DNA from: JACMNW01 sp031406155 | GTDB taxonomy: Bacteria > Pseudomonadota > Alphaproteobacteria > Rhodobacterales > Rhodobacteraceae | Assembly: GCA_031406155.1 (NCBI GenBank) | Contig: JANOGW010000006.1 | Coordinates: 14,952-78,951 of the forward strand | DNA length: 64,000 bases | Direction of reading: 5' to 3' | Shown here: positions 15,158-24,938 of the stretch, piece after piece | How the letters are laid out: each line of letters begins with the position of its first letter | Numbering within the stretch: position 1 is the stretch's first letter | Made by a program: the position numbers and the translations under genes | The notes under the pieces: generated by a model | Databases searched by the model: none | Told to the model about the DNA's origin: nothing | The model's input: the letters and a program-made list of their open reading frames with translations, nothing else

Positions 15158-17368
15158 ATGGACGGAAATGATAACGCGACTGCCGGCAAGTGCCCAGTGA
15201 TGCACGGGGCACCCAAACATGCGATATCGGGGGTCAGATCAAGCCGCGACTGGTGGCCTAACCAGTTGAATTTGAAGATATTGCATCAGAATTCCGCGCT
15301 GTCCAACCCGATGCCGGGCGGGTTCAGCTACGCCGAGGCGTTCAAATCGCTGGATATCGGGGCCGTGACGGCAGATCTTCATGCGCTGATGACCGATAGC
15401 CAGGACTGGTGGCCTGCCGATTACGGTCATTACGGGCCGCTGTTTATCCGGATGGCCTGGCACAGTGCGGGCACCTACCGCACCGGTGATGGCCGTGGCG
15501 GTGCGTCATCGGGCACGCAACGGTTTGCACCGCTGAACAGCTGGCCCGACAATGCCAATCTTGACAAGGCGCGCCGGCTTTTGTGGCCGATCAAGCAGAA
15601 GTACGGTGCCAGTATCTCTTGGGCGGATCTGATGGTGCTGACAGGCAATGTCGCGCTGGAATCGATGGGGTTCAAGACCTTCGGCTTTGCCGGTGGGCGC
15701 GAAGACATCTGGGAACCGGAAGAAGATATCTATTGGGGACCGGAGGATATCTGGCTAGACGACAAGCGGTATTCCGGTGACCGTGCCTTGGAAAGCCCGC
15801 TTGCCGCCGTGCAGATGGGGCTGATTTATGTCAATCCCGAAGGTCCGAACGGCAATCCCGACCCGCTGGGTTCGGCCCGCGATATCCGCGAAACCTTTGC
15901 GCGGATGGCGATGAATGACGAAGAAACCGTCGCACTGGTAGCGGGCGGACATACGTTCGGCAAAGTGCACGGTGCGGGTGATGCAGCACTGGTCGGCCCC
16001 GAACCCGAAGGTGCCGCGATTGAGGCGCAGGGTCTGGGCTGGATCAGCAGCTATGGCAGCGGCAAGGGCATTGATACCATCACCAGCGGTCTGGAAGGTG
16101 CGTGGACACCAAACCCGATCAGATGGGACAACGGCTATTTCGACACCCTGCTTGGCAATGATTGGGAACTGACACGCAGCCCCGCCGGCGGGCAGCAGTG
16201 GGTGCCAAAGAACGGTGCCATGGCCGATGCCGTGCCGGATGCGCACGACCCTACCCTTCGGCACCCGCCATTCATGTCGACCGCTGACATGGCGCTGAAG
16301 ATGGATCGCGACTACGCGACGATTTCGAAGCGCTTTCATGAAAACCCGGATCAGTTCGCAGATGCCTTCGCGCGGGCCTGGTACAAACTGACCCACCGCG
16401 ACATGGGGCCGCGCGCGCGCTACCTGGGGCCGTTGGTGCCGGCAGAGGTTTTGCTGTGGCAAGACCCGGTGCCGGATGTGATGTATGGGTTGATTGACGC
16501 GGGCGACGTGGCGTCGCTGAAGGCACAGATCCTCGGATCGGGGCTGTCGGTCGCACAACTGGTCGGGACGGCATGGGCCTCTGCTTCGACCTTCCGCGGC
16601 TCCGACAAGCGGGGCGGCGCGAATGGCGCGCGCATCCGTCTGGAGCCGCAAAAGGATTGGGCGGTCAACCAGCCTGCGCAACTGGCGCGTGTTCTGCCAG
16701 TGCTTGACGGCATTCGCGCCGCGTTCAATCAGGCGCAGTCTGGCGGCAAGGCTGTATCGCTGGCCGACATAATCGTGCTGGGGGGCTGTGCAGCGGTTGA
16801 AAAGGCAGCCGCGGCTGCGGGACATGACATTGTTGTGCCTTTTGTGCCGGGGCGGACGGATGCATCGCAAGAACAAACGGATCAACAGTCGTTCGCGGTG
16901 CTGGAACCGACGGCCGATGGCTTTCGCAATTACCTGCGGACCGAATACTCGATTTCGGCCGAGGAACTGCTGATCGACCGCGCGCAGTTGCTGACGTTGA
17001 CTGCGCCCGAAATGACGGTGCTTGTCGGTGGGCTGCGGGTGCTGAACGCCAACACGGACGCCTCTCCGCACGGGGTGTTCACCGCGCGACCCGAGGCGCT
17101 GACCACCGACTTTTTCGTCAACCTGCTGGACATGCACACTGCCTGGACGCCCGCGCCGGGGATGGATGGCGTGTTTGAAGGGCGTGACCGGGCCACGGGT
17201 GCCCTGAAATGGACAGGTACGCGCGTTGACCTCGTGTTCGGGTCAAACTCGCAGTTGCGCGCACTGGCAGAGGTGTATGCCTGTGCTGACGCCGAGGCAG
17301 GCTTTGTGCGTGATTTCGTGGCAGCCTGGACCAAGGTCATCCACGCGGATCGGTTCGATCTGGTCTGA
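15158..17368 (+). CDS. katG: Catalase-peroxidase KatG
   Basis: 736 aa, full length for the family. The distal haem triad Arg98, Trp101 and His102 lies in RMAWHSAGTYR. The Met-Tyr-Trp adduct tyrosine is in YVNPEGPNG, and the proximal histidine is in VAGGHTFGKVHGAG. The C-terminal non-haem duplicate domain is present. It destroys hydrogen peroxide in the cytoplasm. A GGAGAG ribosome site precedes the ATG. Divergent from oxyR. Confidence 0.97.
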   Translation: MDGNDNATAGKCPVMHGAPKHAISGVRSSRDWWPNQLNLKILHQNSALSNPMPGGFSYAEAFKSLDIGAVTADLHALMTDSQDWWPADYGHYGPLFIRMAWHSAGTYRTGDGRGGASSGTQRFAPLNSWPDNANLDKARRLLWPIKQKYGASISWADLMVLTGNVALESMGFKTFGFAGGREDIWEPEEDIYWGPEDIWLDDKRYSGDRALESPLAAVQMGLIYVNPEGPNGNPDPLGSARDIRETFARMAMNDEETVALVAGGHTFGKVHGAGDAALVGPEPEGAAIEAQGLGWISSYGSGKGIDTITSGLEGAWTPNPIRWDNGYFDTLLGNDWELTRSPAGGQQWVPKNGAMADAVPDAHDPTLRHPPFMSTADMALKMDRDYATISKRFHENPDQFADAFARAWYKLTHRDMGPRARYLGPLVPAEVLLWQDPVPDVMYGLIDAGDVASLKAQILGSGLSVAQLVGTAWASASTFRGSDKRGGANGARIRLEPQKDWAVNQPAQLARVLPVLDGIRAAFNQAQSGGKAVSLADIIVLGGCAAVEKAAAAAGHDIVVPFVPGRTDASQEQTDQQSFAVLEPTADGFRNYLRTEYSISAEELLIDRAQLLTLTAPEMTVLVGGLRVLNANTDASPHGVFTARPEALTTDFFVNLLDMHTAWTPAPGMDGVFEGRDRATGALKWTGTRVDLVFGSNSQLRALAEVYACADAEAGFVRDFVAAWTKVIHADRFDLV

Positions 17369-17417
17369 GGCCGGCAAAAAGCCGGCCTGCCCATCACCGC
17401 CGCAGGGCGGTGATGGG
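17369..17417. terminator. Double hairpin terminating katG and the convergent RTX gene
   Basis: Two hairpins follow directly on the katG stop: GGCCGGC-AAAAA-GCCGGCC (17369-17387) and a perfect 12-bp stem CCCATCACCGCC/GGCGGTGATGGG with loop GCAG (17390-17417). They sit between convergent genes. There is no long T-run on the plus strand, so function as a bidirectional terminator is inferred from position and stability. Confidence 0.6.
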
Positions 17418-17446
17418 CGGTTAAGTCTGAAGACGCGCGAATTGCA

Positions 17447-19246
17447 TCAGAACACGAAAATGTCGGCTTGGGTCAGTACGGTTCCATTGACCAGCGAAGC
17501 AATCAGTTGCCTCGCGCCCGCGCCGCTGCCGTCGGCGTCATAAAACAGATCACCATTTGCCTGATCATAGATGATGCGGTGGGCCGCATCAGTTGCCGCA
17601 GCGCCCAGAACGAATGCCGTATCCTGCAAGGCGCCGGGGGCAAGACCGAAAGTTGCGGCAGAAAGCTGGATGGTGTCTTCGATGCCGTCGAAGTCAACCA
17701 CGGTGTCATAGTTCACCGAGCCGAATTCGGCGAACTGGAACTCATCTGCGCCGCCGCCCCCTGTCAGGTTGTCGCGGCCAATACCGCCGATCAGCTTGTC
17801 ATTTCCCTCTCCACCGGTCAGCCGGTCATTTCCTGCAAGTCCGGTTAGGATATTGTCTGCCCCGTTGCCGGTCAGACGGTTTGCATGGCTATTCCCGGTG
17901 CCGTTAGTCGAGGCTGATCCGTTGATGATCATGTTCTCGACATTGGCGGAAAGCGTGAAATCAGCGGTCGTGTAAACCGTGTCCGTGCCTGCTGATGACA
18001 GCTCGATAATCGTGTCCGCCGTCGCATCGACATAGTATTTGTCGCTGCCTGCGCCGCCGCTCATCGTGTCGATACCGGTGCCGCCGTCCATCGTGTTGGC
18101 AAGGCTGCTGCCGGTCAGCACATCATTTCCGGCATCACCATAAAGCCGGTCGGTGCCGATGCTGCCATCGATGCTGTCGTCGCCGTCGCCGCCATAAAGG
18201 CGATCATTGCCAGCGCCGCCGACGACCGTATCATTGCCCGCATCGCCGTAGACAAAGTCGTCACCATCGCCGCCATTGACCAGATCATCGCCCGCGTTGC
18301 CATTAAGGCGGTCGTTATCCAATCCGCCGTCGATGTCGTCGTTTCCGTCGAGCCCCGACAGGGTATCATTCCCCTCCAACCCGCGCATTATGTCGCGCTT
18401 CACGGAGCCCGAAAGCAAGTTTGCAGCAACCGTGCCGGTCACTTCGTTCAATCCTCCAGTGACTGTGACGGTCACGGTCTGCGTTTCGAACGTGCCATCC
18501 CAGCCCAGGACGGTATAGGTGAACGTCTCGGTCGCGACTTCACCCGTGGCGAGGTGATCAAAGGCCGTTCCAGTATCGTATGTGACGCTGCGGCCATCGG
18601 CGGCGAGCGTTACTGTCCCTACAACCCCTGCCACATCAAGGCCGGAAATCTGCCGACTATCAACATCGTTCGACAAGACAGCAAGCACGGTTGGCATCGC
18701 GCCGCTTTTGACCGAAAAGGCATCTGCAGCACTGACCAGATCAAGGGCTTCGACGGTGATCGATGCCACGCGAAACTGGTCGTTCCGGCTGTAGGCGGCA
18801 ATACCAACAAAATCTCCATAGAGGGCGGTTTCGTTGGAGAAATCTGTAGCATCGATTGTCTGTCGCGACAGCGGGTCGATGACAAGACCCTGATCAAACA
18901 TGACAAATTGAGTGTTGGCACCGCTAAGATTGTATCTGGTTCCCATCGGTACAAGTGTCACCGACGTTATCTTGACGGCTTGGCTGAAAGACAGGGTTGC
19001 CATTTCGTACTTGCCATGGCCGTCAAAGCCGGAGCCCACGTCATCGTAGGTGTTCAGCGCACCAATGCCGTCGGCGGTCATGGACAGGGTGGGCGTGGAA
19101 AATTCGTAGACCGCCTGATCGCCCGTCAGCCCGCCGTTATAAAGCGCCGACGACACCGTCAAGGACAGGCCACCTTGCGCAAATGACATTGAATAACCAT
19201 TGGGCACTGATCCGGTCAGATCAAATATAATGGGGCCACTAAACAT
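17447..19246 (-). CDS. RTX (GGxGxDxUx) calcium-binding repeat protein, type I secretion substrate
   Basis: 599 aa. Residues 1-165 form a beta-rich domain of unknown function. Residues about 165-270 look like an Ig/cadherin-like VCBS-type domain (VLAVLSNDVDSR to TFTYTVLGWDG). From about 280 there are roughly ten hemolysin-type nonapeptides (GLEGNDTLSG, GGDGDDFVYG, GGAGNDRLYG, GGEGNDKLIG). The C-terminal domain ends ADIFVF, resembling type I secretion signals. I chose the ATG at 19246, with GGAG nine bases upstream; the longer open frame upstream lacks such a sequence. No secretion ATPase or adaptor gene lies nearby. Enzymatic activity not apparent. Confidence 0.8.
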   Translation of the reverse strand: MFSGPIIFDLTGSVPNGYSMSFAQGGLSLTVSSALYNGGLTGDQAVYEFSTPTLSMTADGIGALNTYDDVGSGFDGHGKYEMATLSFSQAVKITSVTLVPMGTRYNLSGANTQFVMFDQGLVIDPLSRQTIDATDFSNETALYGDFVGIAAYSRNDQFRVASITVEALDLVSAADAFSVKSGAMPTVLAVLSNDVDSRQISGLDVAGVVGTVTLAADGRSVTYDTGTAFDHLATGEVATETFTYTVLGWDGTFETQTVTVTVTGGLNEVTGTVAANLLSGSVKRDIMRGLEGNDTLSGLDGNDDIDGGLDNDRLNGNAGDDLVNGGDGDDFVYGDAGNDTVVGGAGNDRLYGGDGDDSIDGSIGTDRLYGDAGNDVLTGSSLANTMDGGTGIDTMSGGAGSDKYYVDATADTIIELSSAGTDTVYTTADFTLSANVENMIINGSASTNGTGNSHANRLTGNGADNILTGLAGNDRLTGGEGNDKLIGGIGRDNLTGGGGADEFQFAEFGSVNYDTVVDFDGIEDTIQLSAATFGLAPGALQDTAFVLGAAATDAAHRIIYDQANGDLFYDADGSGAGARQLIASLVNGTVLTQADIFVF

Positions 19247-19445
19247 AATTGGTAAACTCCATGAACACCAAAAAGGGCAATAATTTGCCACACCACCTAT
19301 CTTCCTGCCGGTACAGCAATTGAAGAGTGTGGTCAAGATTCGGTCTTGCCGATGACACAAAGATTGGTCGCATGACCTGCCCTCCTGGTCAGAGGGGCAG
19401 GGCCAGTCCCGCATGATGATTTGACGAATCTGTTTGCCATCACTA

Positions 19446-19460
19446 GAACAAAAGATGAAC
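19446..19460. promoter_or_regulatory. LexA (SOS) box of the imuA operon
   Basis: GAAC-AAAAGAT-GAAC is a perfect match to the alphaproteobacterial LexA operator GTTC-N7-GTTC read on the other strand. It lies 20 bp before imuA, so LexA bound here would block the start of the mutagenesis operon. Confidence 0.85.
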
Positions 19461-19480
19461 AAAAAGCCTGACGGTCATGC

Positions 19481-20155
19481 ATGTCTGTGATACCCCTAAA
19501 TCGGTCGAAAAGTGCTGCACGGTGGAAGCCGGGGGTGGATCTTGCCTGCACATTGTCAGAGGTGCTTGCCAAGACGGCCTCCGATGCCGGGGCGGTGGGT
19601 TTTGTGCTGTCGCAACTGGCCAGCAGCCCCCTGCCGGTGTTCTGGGTGCAGGATCACCTGTCGGCAAGGGAAACCGGCGTGCCCTATCTGCCGGGGGTGG
19701 AACGCCCGTTTCTGATGGCAGCCCTGTCGCGCCCCGATCAGGTTTTGAACGCCATGGAGGAAGGCCTGCGCTCTGGTGGCCTTGCTGCTGTGGTGGGCGA
19801 GATTTGGGGGGCACCATCCGTGCTGAATTTTACCGCCACCCGGCGGCTGGTGCTGCGGGCCGAAGCGCGCGGCGTGGCGTGCTGGCTGATCCGGCGGGGG
19901 GCCACCGCCGAGCCGAGTGCGGCGCGCAATCGCTGGCGGGTGGCGTCGCTGCCCTCGGCGCTGCACCCCGACGATGTGCTGGCCCCGGGCGATCCGCGCT
20001 GGCGGGTGGAATTGTTCCGCTCGCGTTTTGCCGACCCCGGCGAATGGGTGGCGCGCTATGACCGGGCGTCGGCTCGTGTCGATTTCGCTGCCGGACTTCC
20101 CGATCGAGTGCTGGCAGAGGACGCGCGAACAGAGGGGCGATCTGCTGGCGCATGA
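19481..20155 (+). CDS. imuA: ImuA, SOS mutagenesis accessory protein
   Basis: 224 aa, RecA/SulA-like fold typical of ImuA. Recognisable segments are VFWVQDHLSARETGVPYLPG, then RPFLMAALSRPDQVLNAMEEG and ATRRLVLRAEARGVACWLI. It acts with ImuB and DnaE2 in translesion synthesis and damage-induced mutagenesis. First gene after the LexA box. Its 3' end overlaps imuB by 98 bp in another frame. Confidence 0.88.
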   Translation: MSVIPLNRSKSAARWKPGVDLACTLSEVLAKTASDAGAVGFVLSQLASSPLPVFWVQDHLSARETGVPYLPGVERPFLMAALSRPDQVLNAMEEGLRSGGLAAVVGEIWGAPSVLNFTATRRLVLRAEARGVACWLIRRGATAEPSAARNRWRVASLPSALHPDDVLAPGDPRWRVELFRSRFADPGEWVARYDRASARVDFAAGLPDRVLAEDARTEGRSAGA

Positions 20156-21590
20156 TCTGCCGGTGGTTCTGACGACCGAAGGGCCGCATGGCCCGGTTGT
20201 GCATTCCGCCAACCGCACTGCCCGGCTGGCAGGCGTGGTGGAAGGCGCGCGCATCACCGATATGCGGGCGTTCTGCCCCGATCTGCAGGTCGATTATGCC
20301 GATCCCGGGGCCGAGGCCGCGATGCTGGAACGATTGGTGTTCTGGGTGCGGCGTTGGTGCCCATGGACGGCGGCGGACGGGCCTCGCGCCTTGATCCTTG
20401 ATACCACCGGGGCCGATCATCTGTGGGGCGGCGAGGCGGCGATGCTGGCCGAGGTGGAGGCGCAGCTTTCGATCCTCGGGTTTTCCACCCGCCTTGCCGT
20501 GGCCCCGACGTATGGCGCGGCCTGGGGCCTTGCGCGGTTCGGTTCGGTGCGCGCGATCTGCGGTGCTGACAGGCTGGCCCAGCAACTGGCACCTTTGCCG
20601 TTGGCCGCTCTGCGGCTTGATCCGGGGACCCTGACGTTGCTGCACCGGCTTGGCCTGAAGCGCATTATAGATATTGCAGCCTTGCCCCGCCTGTCGTTGG
20701 CACGCCGCTTCAATCGGGCAGAACGTGATGCAAACCCGTTGATCCGGCTGGATCAGGCGATGGGCCGGCTGGCCGAGCCGCCGTCCTGGCCGGGCGAGGT
20801 GCCGCAATTTCGCGTTCTTGCCCGGTTGGCTGAACCGATCCAGGACCCCACACATATCCTGCCGGGTCTGTGCCGTGATCTGTGTGCGCATCTGGGCCGC
20901 GCCGAACAGGGCTGTCGTCGTTTGCGCGTGACCGTGTTTCGTACCGATGGCGAGGTCAGTCATGTCACCGTCGCCACCGCGATGCCCAGCCGCGATGCGG
21001 TGCATTTGCACCGCCTTTTCGAGGGCAAGCTGGACCGCATCAACCCCGGTTTCGGCTTTGATCTGGTCGCACTTGAGGCGCTGGTGGTGGAACCTCTTGC
21101 CGCCGCCCAGATCCGCATCGACGGGGGGGCGGACCCGTCGCTGATGCTGGCGCACCTGATCGACCGGCTGTCTGCCCGGTTTGGCGCAAAGGCGGTGACC
21201 CGGCCCGGCTTGCGTCCCAGTCACATCCCCGAACGGGCCGAGGCGCCCGACCATCCGCTGCTGCTGGCCGACCCGCTGCCCAACCGCCCCGACCGCGAAC
21301 GCCCGATCCGCCTGCTGACCCCGCCCGAGGAAATTCGCGTGCTCTACGCTGTGCCCGAAGGCCCGCCGGTACAGTTCACCTGGCGCAGGCAGACATACCG
21401 CATCATGCGCCATGCCGGGCCGGAACGGATTTCCCCCGAATGGTGGCATGACCGCCCCGGCAGCCGGTTGCGCGACTACTTCAAGATCGAAGTGGAAACA
21501 GGGCAGCGGTTCTGGATTTTTCGCGAAGGGTTGCATGCCGATGGGCGTGGCGGCGATCCGCGCTGGTTTGTGCACGGGGCATTCGCCTGA
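20058..21590 (+). CDS. imuB: ImuB, Y-family DNA polymerase-like protein
   Basis: 510 aa. It starts MTGRRLVSISLPDFPIECWQ, the usual ImuB N-terminus. The palm-like region has LILDTTGADHLWGGEAAMLAE where active Y-family polymerases carry catalytic acids. ImuB is a catalytically inactive hub that links DnaE2 to the sliding clamp. I chose the ATG at 20058 rather than the longer open frame, because the upstream codons only overlap imuA. The stop overlaps the dnaE2 start by one base (TGATG). Confidence 0.88.
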   Translation: MTGRRLVSISLPDFPIECWQRTREQRGDLLAHDLPVVLTTEGPHGPVVHSANRTARLAGVVEGARITDMRAFCPDLQVDYADPGAEAAMLERLVFWVRRWCPWTAADGPRALILDTTGADHLWGGEAAMLAEVEAQLSILGFSTRLAVAPTYGAAWGLARFGSVRAICGADRLAQQLAPLPLAALRLDPGTLTLLHRLGLKRIIDIAALPRLSLARRFNRAERDANPLIRLDQAMGRLAEPPSWPGEVPQFRVLARLAEPIQDPTHILPGLCRDLCAHLGRAEQGCRRLRVTVFRTDGEVSHVTVATAMPSRDAVHLHRLFEGKLDRINPGFGFDLVALEALVVEPLAAAQIRIDGGADPSLMLAHLIDRLSARFGAKAVTRPGLRPSHIPERAEAPDHPLLLADPLPNRPDRERPIRLLTPPEEIRVLYAVPEGPPVQFTWRRQTYRIMRHAGPERISPEWWHDRPGSRLRDYFKIEVETGQRFWIFREGLHADGRGGDPRWFVHGAFA

Positions 21591-24500
21591 TGCCGCAGAA
21601 TGACAATCAGCACCCGAGGCGCAGCCTTGCCGATGATGGTTTCACCGCGAACCCCCGCGCGGTGTTTGTGGAACTGGGGGTTACCAGTTGTTTTTCGTTT
21701 CTGCGTGGCGCGTCTGATGCCGTCGATCTGGCTGCGACAGCGGCGGCGCAAGGCCATGATGCTTTGGGCATCGCTGATCTGAACACCATGGCGGGAGTGG
21801 TACGCCTGCATTGCGAGGCGCTGAAGGCTGCCCTGCGCCCGGTCATCGGTTGCCGGTTGCAGTTGGTGAAGGGCGAGGAATTCCTCGCCTATCCGCGCGA
21901 CCGCGCCGCTTATGGCCGCCTGTGCATGCTGCTGTCCAAGGGCAAGATGCGGGATGTAAACGGCGACTGGCAGGCCAAGGGGGCATGCCACATCACGCTG
22001 GATGATCTGGCCGCGCATGCGGAGGCCGTGCAACTGATCGCCATCCCGCCTGCGGACATCGCCCCCTTCGCCGCCGGCTTGCACCGCCTGACCCGCGCCC
22101 TGCCGACGCTGCGCCACATCGCGGCAAGCTACCTTTATCGCGGCGATGACAGGGCCCGGATCAACCGGTTGGACCGGCTGGCGCGCCAGCATGGCCTGTC
22201 GATCCTGGCCACCAACGACGTGCATTACCACGCCCCCGACCGCCGCCCCTTGCAAGATGTGATGACGTGCATCCTGCACAAGGCCACGATCACCAAAGCG
22301 GGTTTTCTGCTGGAGGCCAATGCCGAACGGCACCTGAAATCGCCTGCGCAGATGGTCCGGCTTTTCGCCGCATGGCCGCATGCGATCGCCGCCACGCGCG
22401 CTGTGGCCGATGCCTGCACCTTTGATCTGCGCGAACTGTCCTATGAATATCCGCAGGAAACCATTCCACCGGGCAAAACCCCGCAAAGCCATTTGGAGGA
22501 TCTGACCTGGGCCGGTGCCGCATGGCGCTATCCGGACGGGTTGCCCACAAAGACCCGCGCGGTTCTGCTGAAGGAACTGGCGATGATCGCCAAGCTGGAC
22601 ATCGCCCAGTATTTCCTGACCGTGCATGACATCATCCAGTTTGCCCGGCATCAGGTAACGCCGCCGATCCTGTGTCAGGGGCGCGGGTCGGCGGCCAATT
22701 CGGCCGTGTGCTACGTGCTGGGGATCACCGCGGTTGACCCGGCAAAACACGACCTGTTGTTCGAACGCTTCATCAGCGAGGAACGGAAAGAACCCCCCGA
22801 TATCGACGTCGATTTCGAACATGAACGCCGCGAAGAGGTGATCCAGCATATCTATGCCAAATATGGCCGCCACCGCGCAGGGCTTTGTGCCACGGTGATC
22901 CACTACCGCCCCCGCATGGCGATCCGTGAGGTGGGCAAGGTGATGGGGCTGTCCGAAGATGTGACCTCGGCGCTGGCGAAAACCATCTGGGGCAGTTGGG
23001 GCCGCGATGTGGGGGCGAAAGAGGCTTCCGAGGCGAGGCTTGACCTGACCGATCCGCTGATGGCGCGCACTATCAAGTTGGCCGGTCAGATGATCGGCAT
23101 GCCGCGCCATCTGTCGCAGCATGTCGGCGGCTTCATCCTGACCGAGACGCCGCTGACCCAGACTGTGCCCATCGGCAACGGTGCCATGCGCGATCGCAGT
23201 TTCATCGAATGGGACAAGGACGATATCGACGCCTTGCGCATCCTGAAGGTCGATGTTCTGGCGCTTGGCATGCTGACCTGCATCCGCAAAGCCTTCGATC
23301 TGATTGAGGCGCATCACGGGCAGCGGTTCGATCTTGCCACCGTGCCAAAGGAGGACCCTGCGGTTTATGACATGCTGTGCAAGGGCGACAGTGTGGGCAC
23401 CTTTCAGGTGGAAAGCCGGGCGCAGATGAACATGCTGCCCCGCCTGAAGCCGCGCGCATTCTATGATCTGGTCATTCAGGTGGCCATTGTGCGGCCCGGC
23501 CCCATTCAGGGCGACATGGTGCATCCCTATCTGCGGCGGCGCAGCGGGAAAGAGGCGGTCGTCTACCCGTCGCCCGGCCCGGACCATGACCCGGACGAGT
23601 TGAAAAAGATCCTTGGCCGCACGCTGGGTGTGCCGATCTTTCAGGAACAGGCGATGAAGATCGCCATTGATGCCGCCAAGTTCAGCCCGGCCGAGGCGAA
23701 TGAATTGCGCAAGGCGATGGCCACCTTCCGTTCGCGCGGCACCATCGAAAAGCTGCAGACCAAGATGGTGGGCCGGATGATCGACCGGGGCTATGACGCC
23801 GACTTTGCGCAGCGCTGCTTTGACCAGATCAAGGGGTTCGGTGAATACGGCTTTCCCGAAAGCCATGCCGCCAGCTTTGCGCTGCTGGTCTATATCTCGT
23901 CCTGGATCAAGCGGCATTACCCGGATGTGTTCTGCGCGGCCCTGCTGAATTCGCAACCGATGGGGTTTTATGCCCCCGCCCAGATCGTGCGGGATGCACG
24001 CGAACATGGCGTCGCGGTGCAGGCACCGGATGTGAACTACAGCGACTGGGACAATACGCTGGAGCCTGTCGGGGCGGCCTTTGCCGTGCGGCTTGGCCTG
24101 CGGCAGGTTGACGGCATGGTGCAGGCCATGGCGCAGCGGCTGATCGCCGCCCGGGATGCGCCTTATGCCGATCTGCAAGACGTGAAGACGCGTGCAAGGC
24201 TGGACGCGGGCACGATGCGCAGGCTGGCCGCTGCCGATGCGTTCCGGTCCGTGGCGCTGGACCGCCGGCAGGCGCTTTGGGATGCGCGGGCGCTGAAGGA
24301 TGCGCCCGATCTGCCGCTGTTTTTGCAGACCCGCGACGAGGGGCAAGAGATGCAGGTCGCTTTGCCGCAGATGCCCGTCTGCGAACATGTCGTGGCCGAC
24401 TACCAGACGCTGCGTCTGTCGCTTAAGGCGCATCCGATGGCGTTCCTGCGCAAAAGCATGGCGCGTCAGGGCTATGCCGCCGCTGCCGATCTGACGCACC

Positions 24501-24889
24501 TGCGCAACCGCCAGCAGGTCTTGCTGGCCGGGATCGTGCTGATCCGCCAGCGCCCCGGCAGTGCCAAGGGCGTCTGTTTCATCACGCTGGAGGATGAAAC
24601 CGGCGTTGCCAATCTGGTGGTCTGGCCATCGGTGTTTGAGGCGTACCGGAAAGTCATCATGCGCGCGCGGCTGATCGATGTGCAGGGTATTCTGCAGCGT
24701 GACGCCGATGTCATTCACGTTGTGGCAACCCGTCTGACCGATCGCAGCGACGCGCTGGACCGGTTGTCAAACGATCCGATGGAGGTGCCCCTTGCCCGCG
24801 CGGACGAGGTGCGCAAGCCGGTTCCGAACGGAACACATCGCCACCCCCGCGATGTGCGCGTCATCCCGAAATCGCGCGATTTTCATTGA
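21590..24889 (+). CDS. dnaE2: Error-prone DNA polymerase DnaE2
   Basis: 1,099 aa C-family polymerase. The N-terminal PHP domain begins FVELGVTSCFSFLRGASD. The polymerase core has CQGRGSAANSAVCYVLGIT and the catalytic aspartates in PDIDVDF (Asp404, Asp406, Asp408). The finger region GFPESHAASFALLVYISSW is intact, and the C-terminus holds an OB-fold (FITLEDETGVANLVVW). DnaE2 carries out lesion bypass with ImuA and ImuB. Translational coupling to imuB through TGATG. Confidence 0.95.
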   Translation: MPQNDNQHPRRSLADDGFTANPRAVFVELGVTSCFSFLRGASDAVDLAATAAAQGHDALGIADLNTMAGVVRLHCEALKAALRPVIGCRLQLVKGEEFLAYPRDRAAYGRLCMLLSKGKMRDVNGDWQAKGACHITLDDLAAHAEAVQLIAIPPADIAPFAAGLHRLTRALPTLRHIAASYLYRGDDRARINRLDRLARQHGLSILATNDVHYHAPDRRPLQDVMTCILHKATITKAGFLLEANAERHLKSPAQMVRLFAAWPHAIAATRAVADACTFDLRELSYEYPQETIPPGKTPQSHLEDLTWAGAAWRYPDGLPTKTRAVLLKELAMIAKLDIAQYFLTVHDIIQFARHQVTPPILCQGRGSAANSAVCYVLGITAVDPAKHDLLFERFISEERKEPPDIDVDFEHERREEVIQHIYAKYGRHRAGLCATVIHYRPRMAIREVGKVMGLSEDVTSALAKTIWGSWGRDVGAKEASEARLDLTDPLMARTIKLAGQMIGMPRHLSQHVGGFILTETPLTQTVPIGNGAMRDRSFIEWDKDDIDALRILKVDVLALGMLTCIRKAFDLIEAHHGQRFDLATVPKEDPAVYDMLCKGDSVGTFQVESRAQMNMLPRLKPRAFYDLVIQVAIVRPGPIQGDMVHPYLRRRSGKEAVVYPSPGPDHDPDELKKILGRTLGVPIFQEQAMKIAIDAAKFSPAEANELRKAMATFRSRGTIEKLQTKMVGRMIDRGYDADFAQRCFDQIKGFGEYGFPESHAASFALLVYISSWIKRHYPDVFCAALLNSQPMGFYAPAQIVRDAREHGVAVQAPDVNYSDWDNTLEPVGAAFAVRLGLRQVDGMVQAMAQRLIAARDAPYADLQDVKTRARLDAGTMRRLAAADAFRSVALDRRQALWDARALKDAPDLPLFLQTRDEGQEMQVALPQMPVCEHVVADYQTLRLSLKAHPMAFLRKSMARQGYAAAADLTHLRNRQQVLLAGIVLIRQRPGSAKGVCFITLEDETGVANLVVWPSVFEAYRKVIMRARLIDVQGILQRDADVIHVVATRLTDRSDALDRLSNDPMEVPLARADEVRKPVPNGTHRHPRDVRVIPKSRDFH

Positions 24890-24938
24890 CGCGGCCGCGC
24901 CAGGGACGGCTCAATGGCATCCGCACCATATTGTCAGA

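Noticed and set aside
15755..17137. Long minus-strand open frame opposite katG
   Set aside because: Low-complexity, Arg/Gln/His-rich translation without motifs; katG is clearly the real gene. The same applies to long antisense frames opposite imuB, iolG, glpP and the sugar kinase.
17700..18400. Regularly spaced 27-bp repeats resembling a CRISPR or satellite
   Set aside because: They encode the GGxGxDxUx nonapeptides of the RTX protein and are in frame; there are no spacers.
21476..24718. Very long minus-strand open frame (1,080 codons) opposite dnaE2
   Set aside because: It is the mirror of a high-GC gene with strong codon bias; its translation is rich in His, Arg and Gln and has no family motifs. 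dnaE2 on the plus strand is unmistakable.
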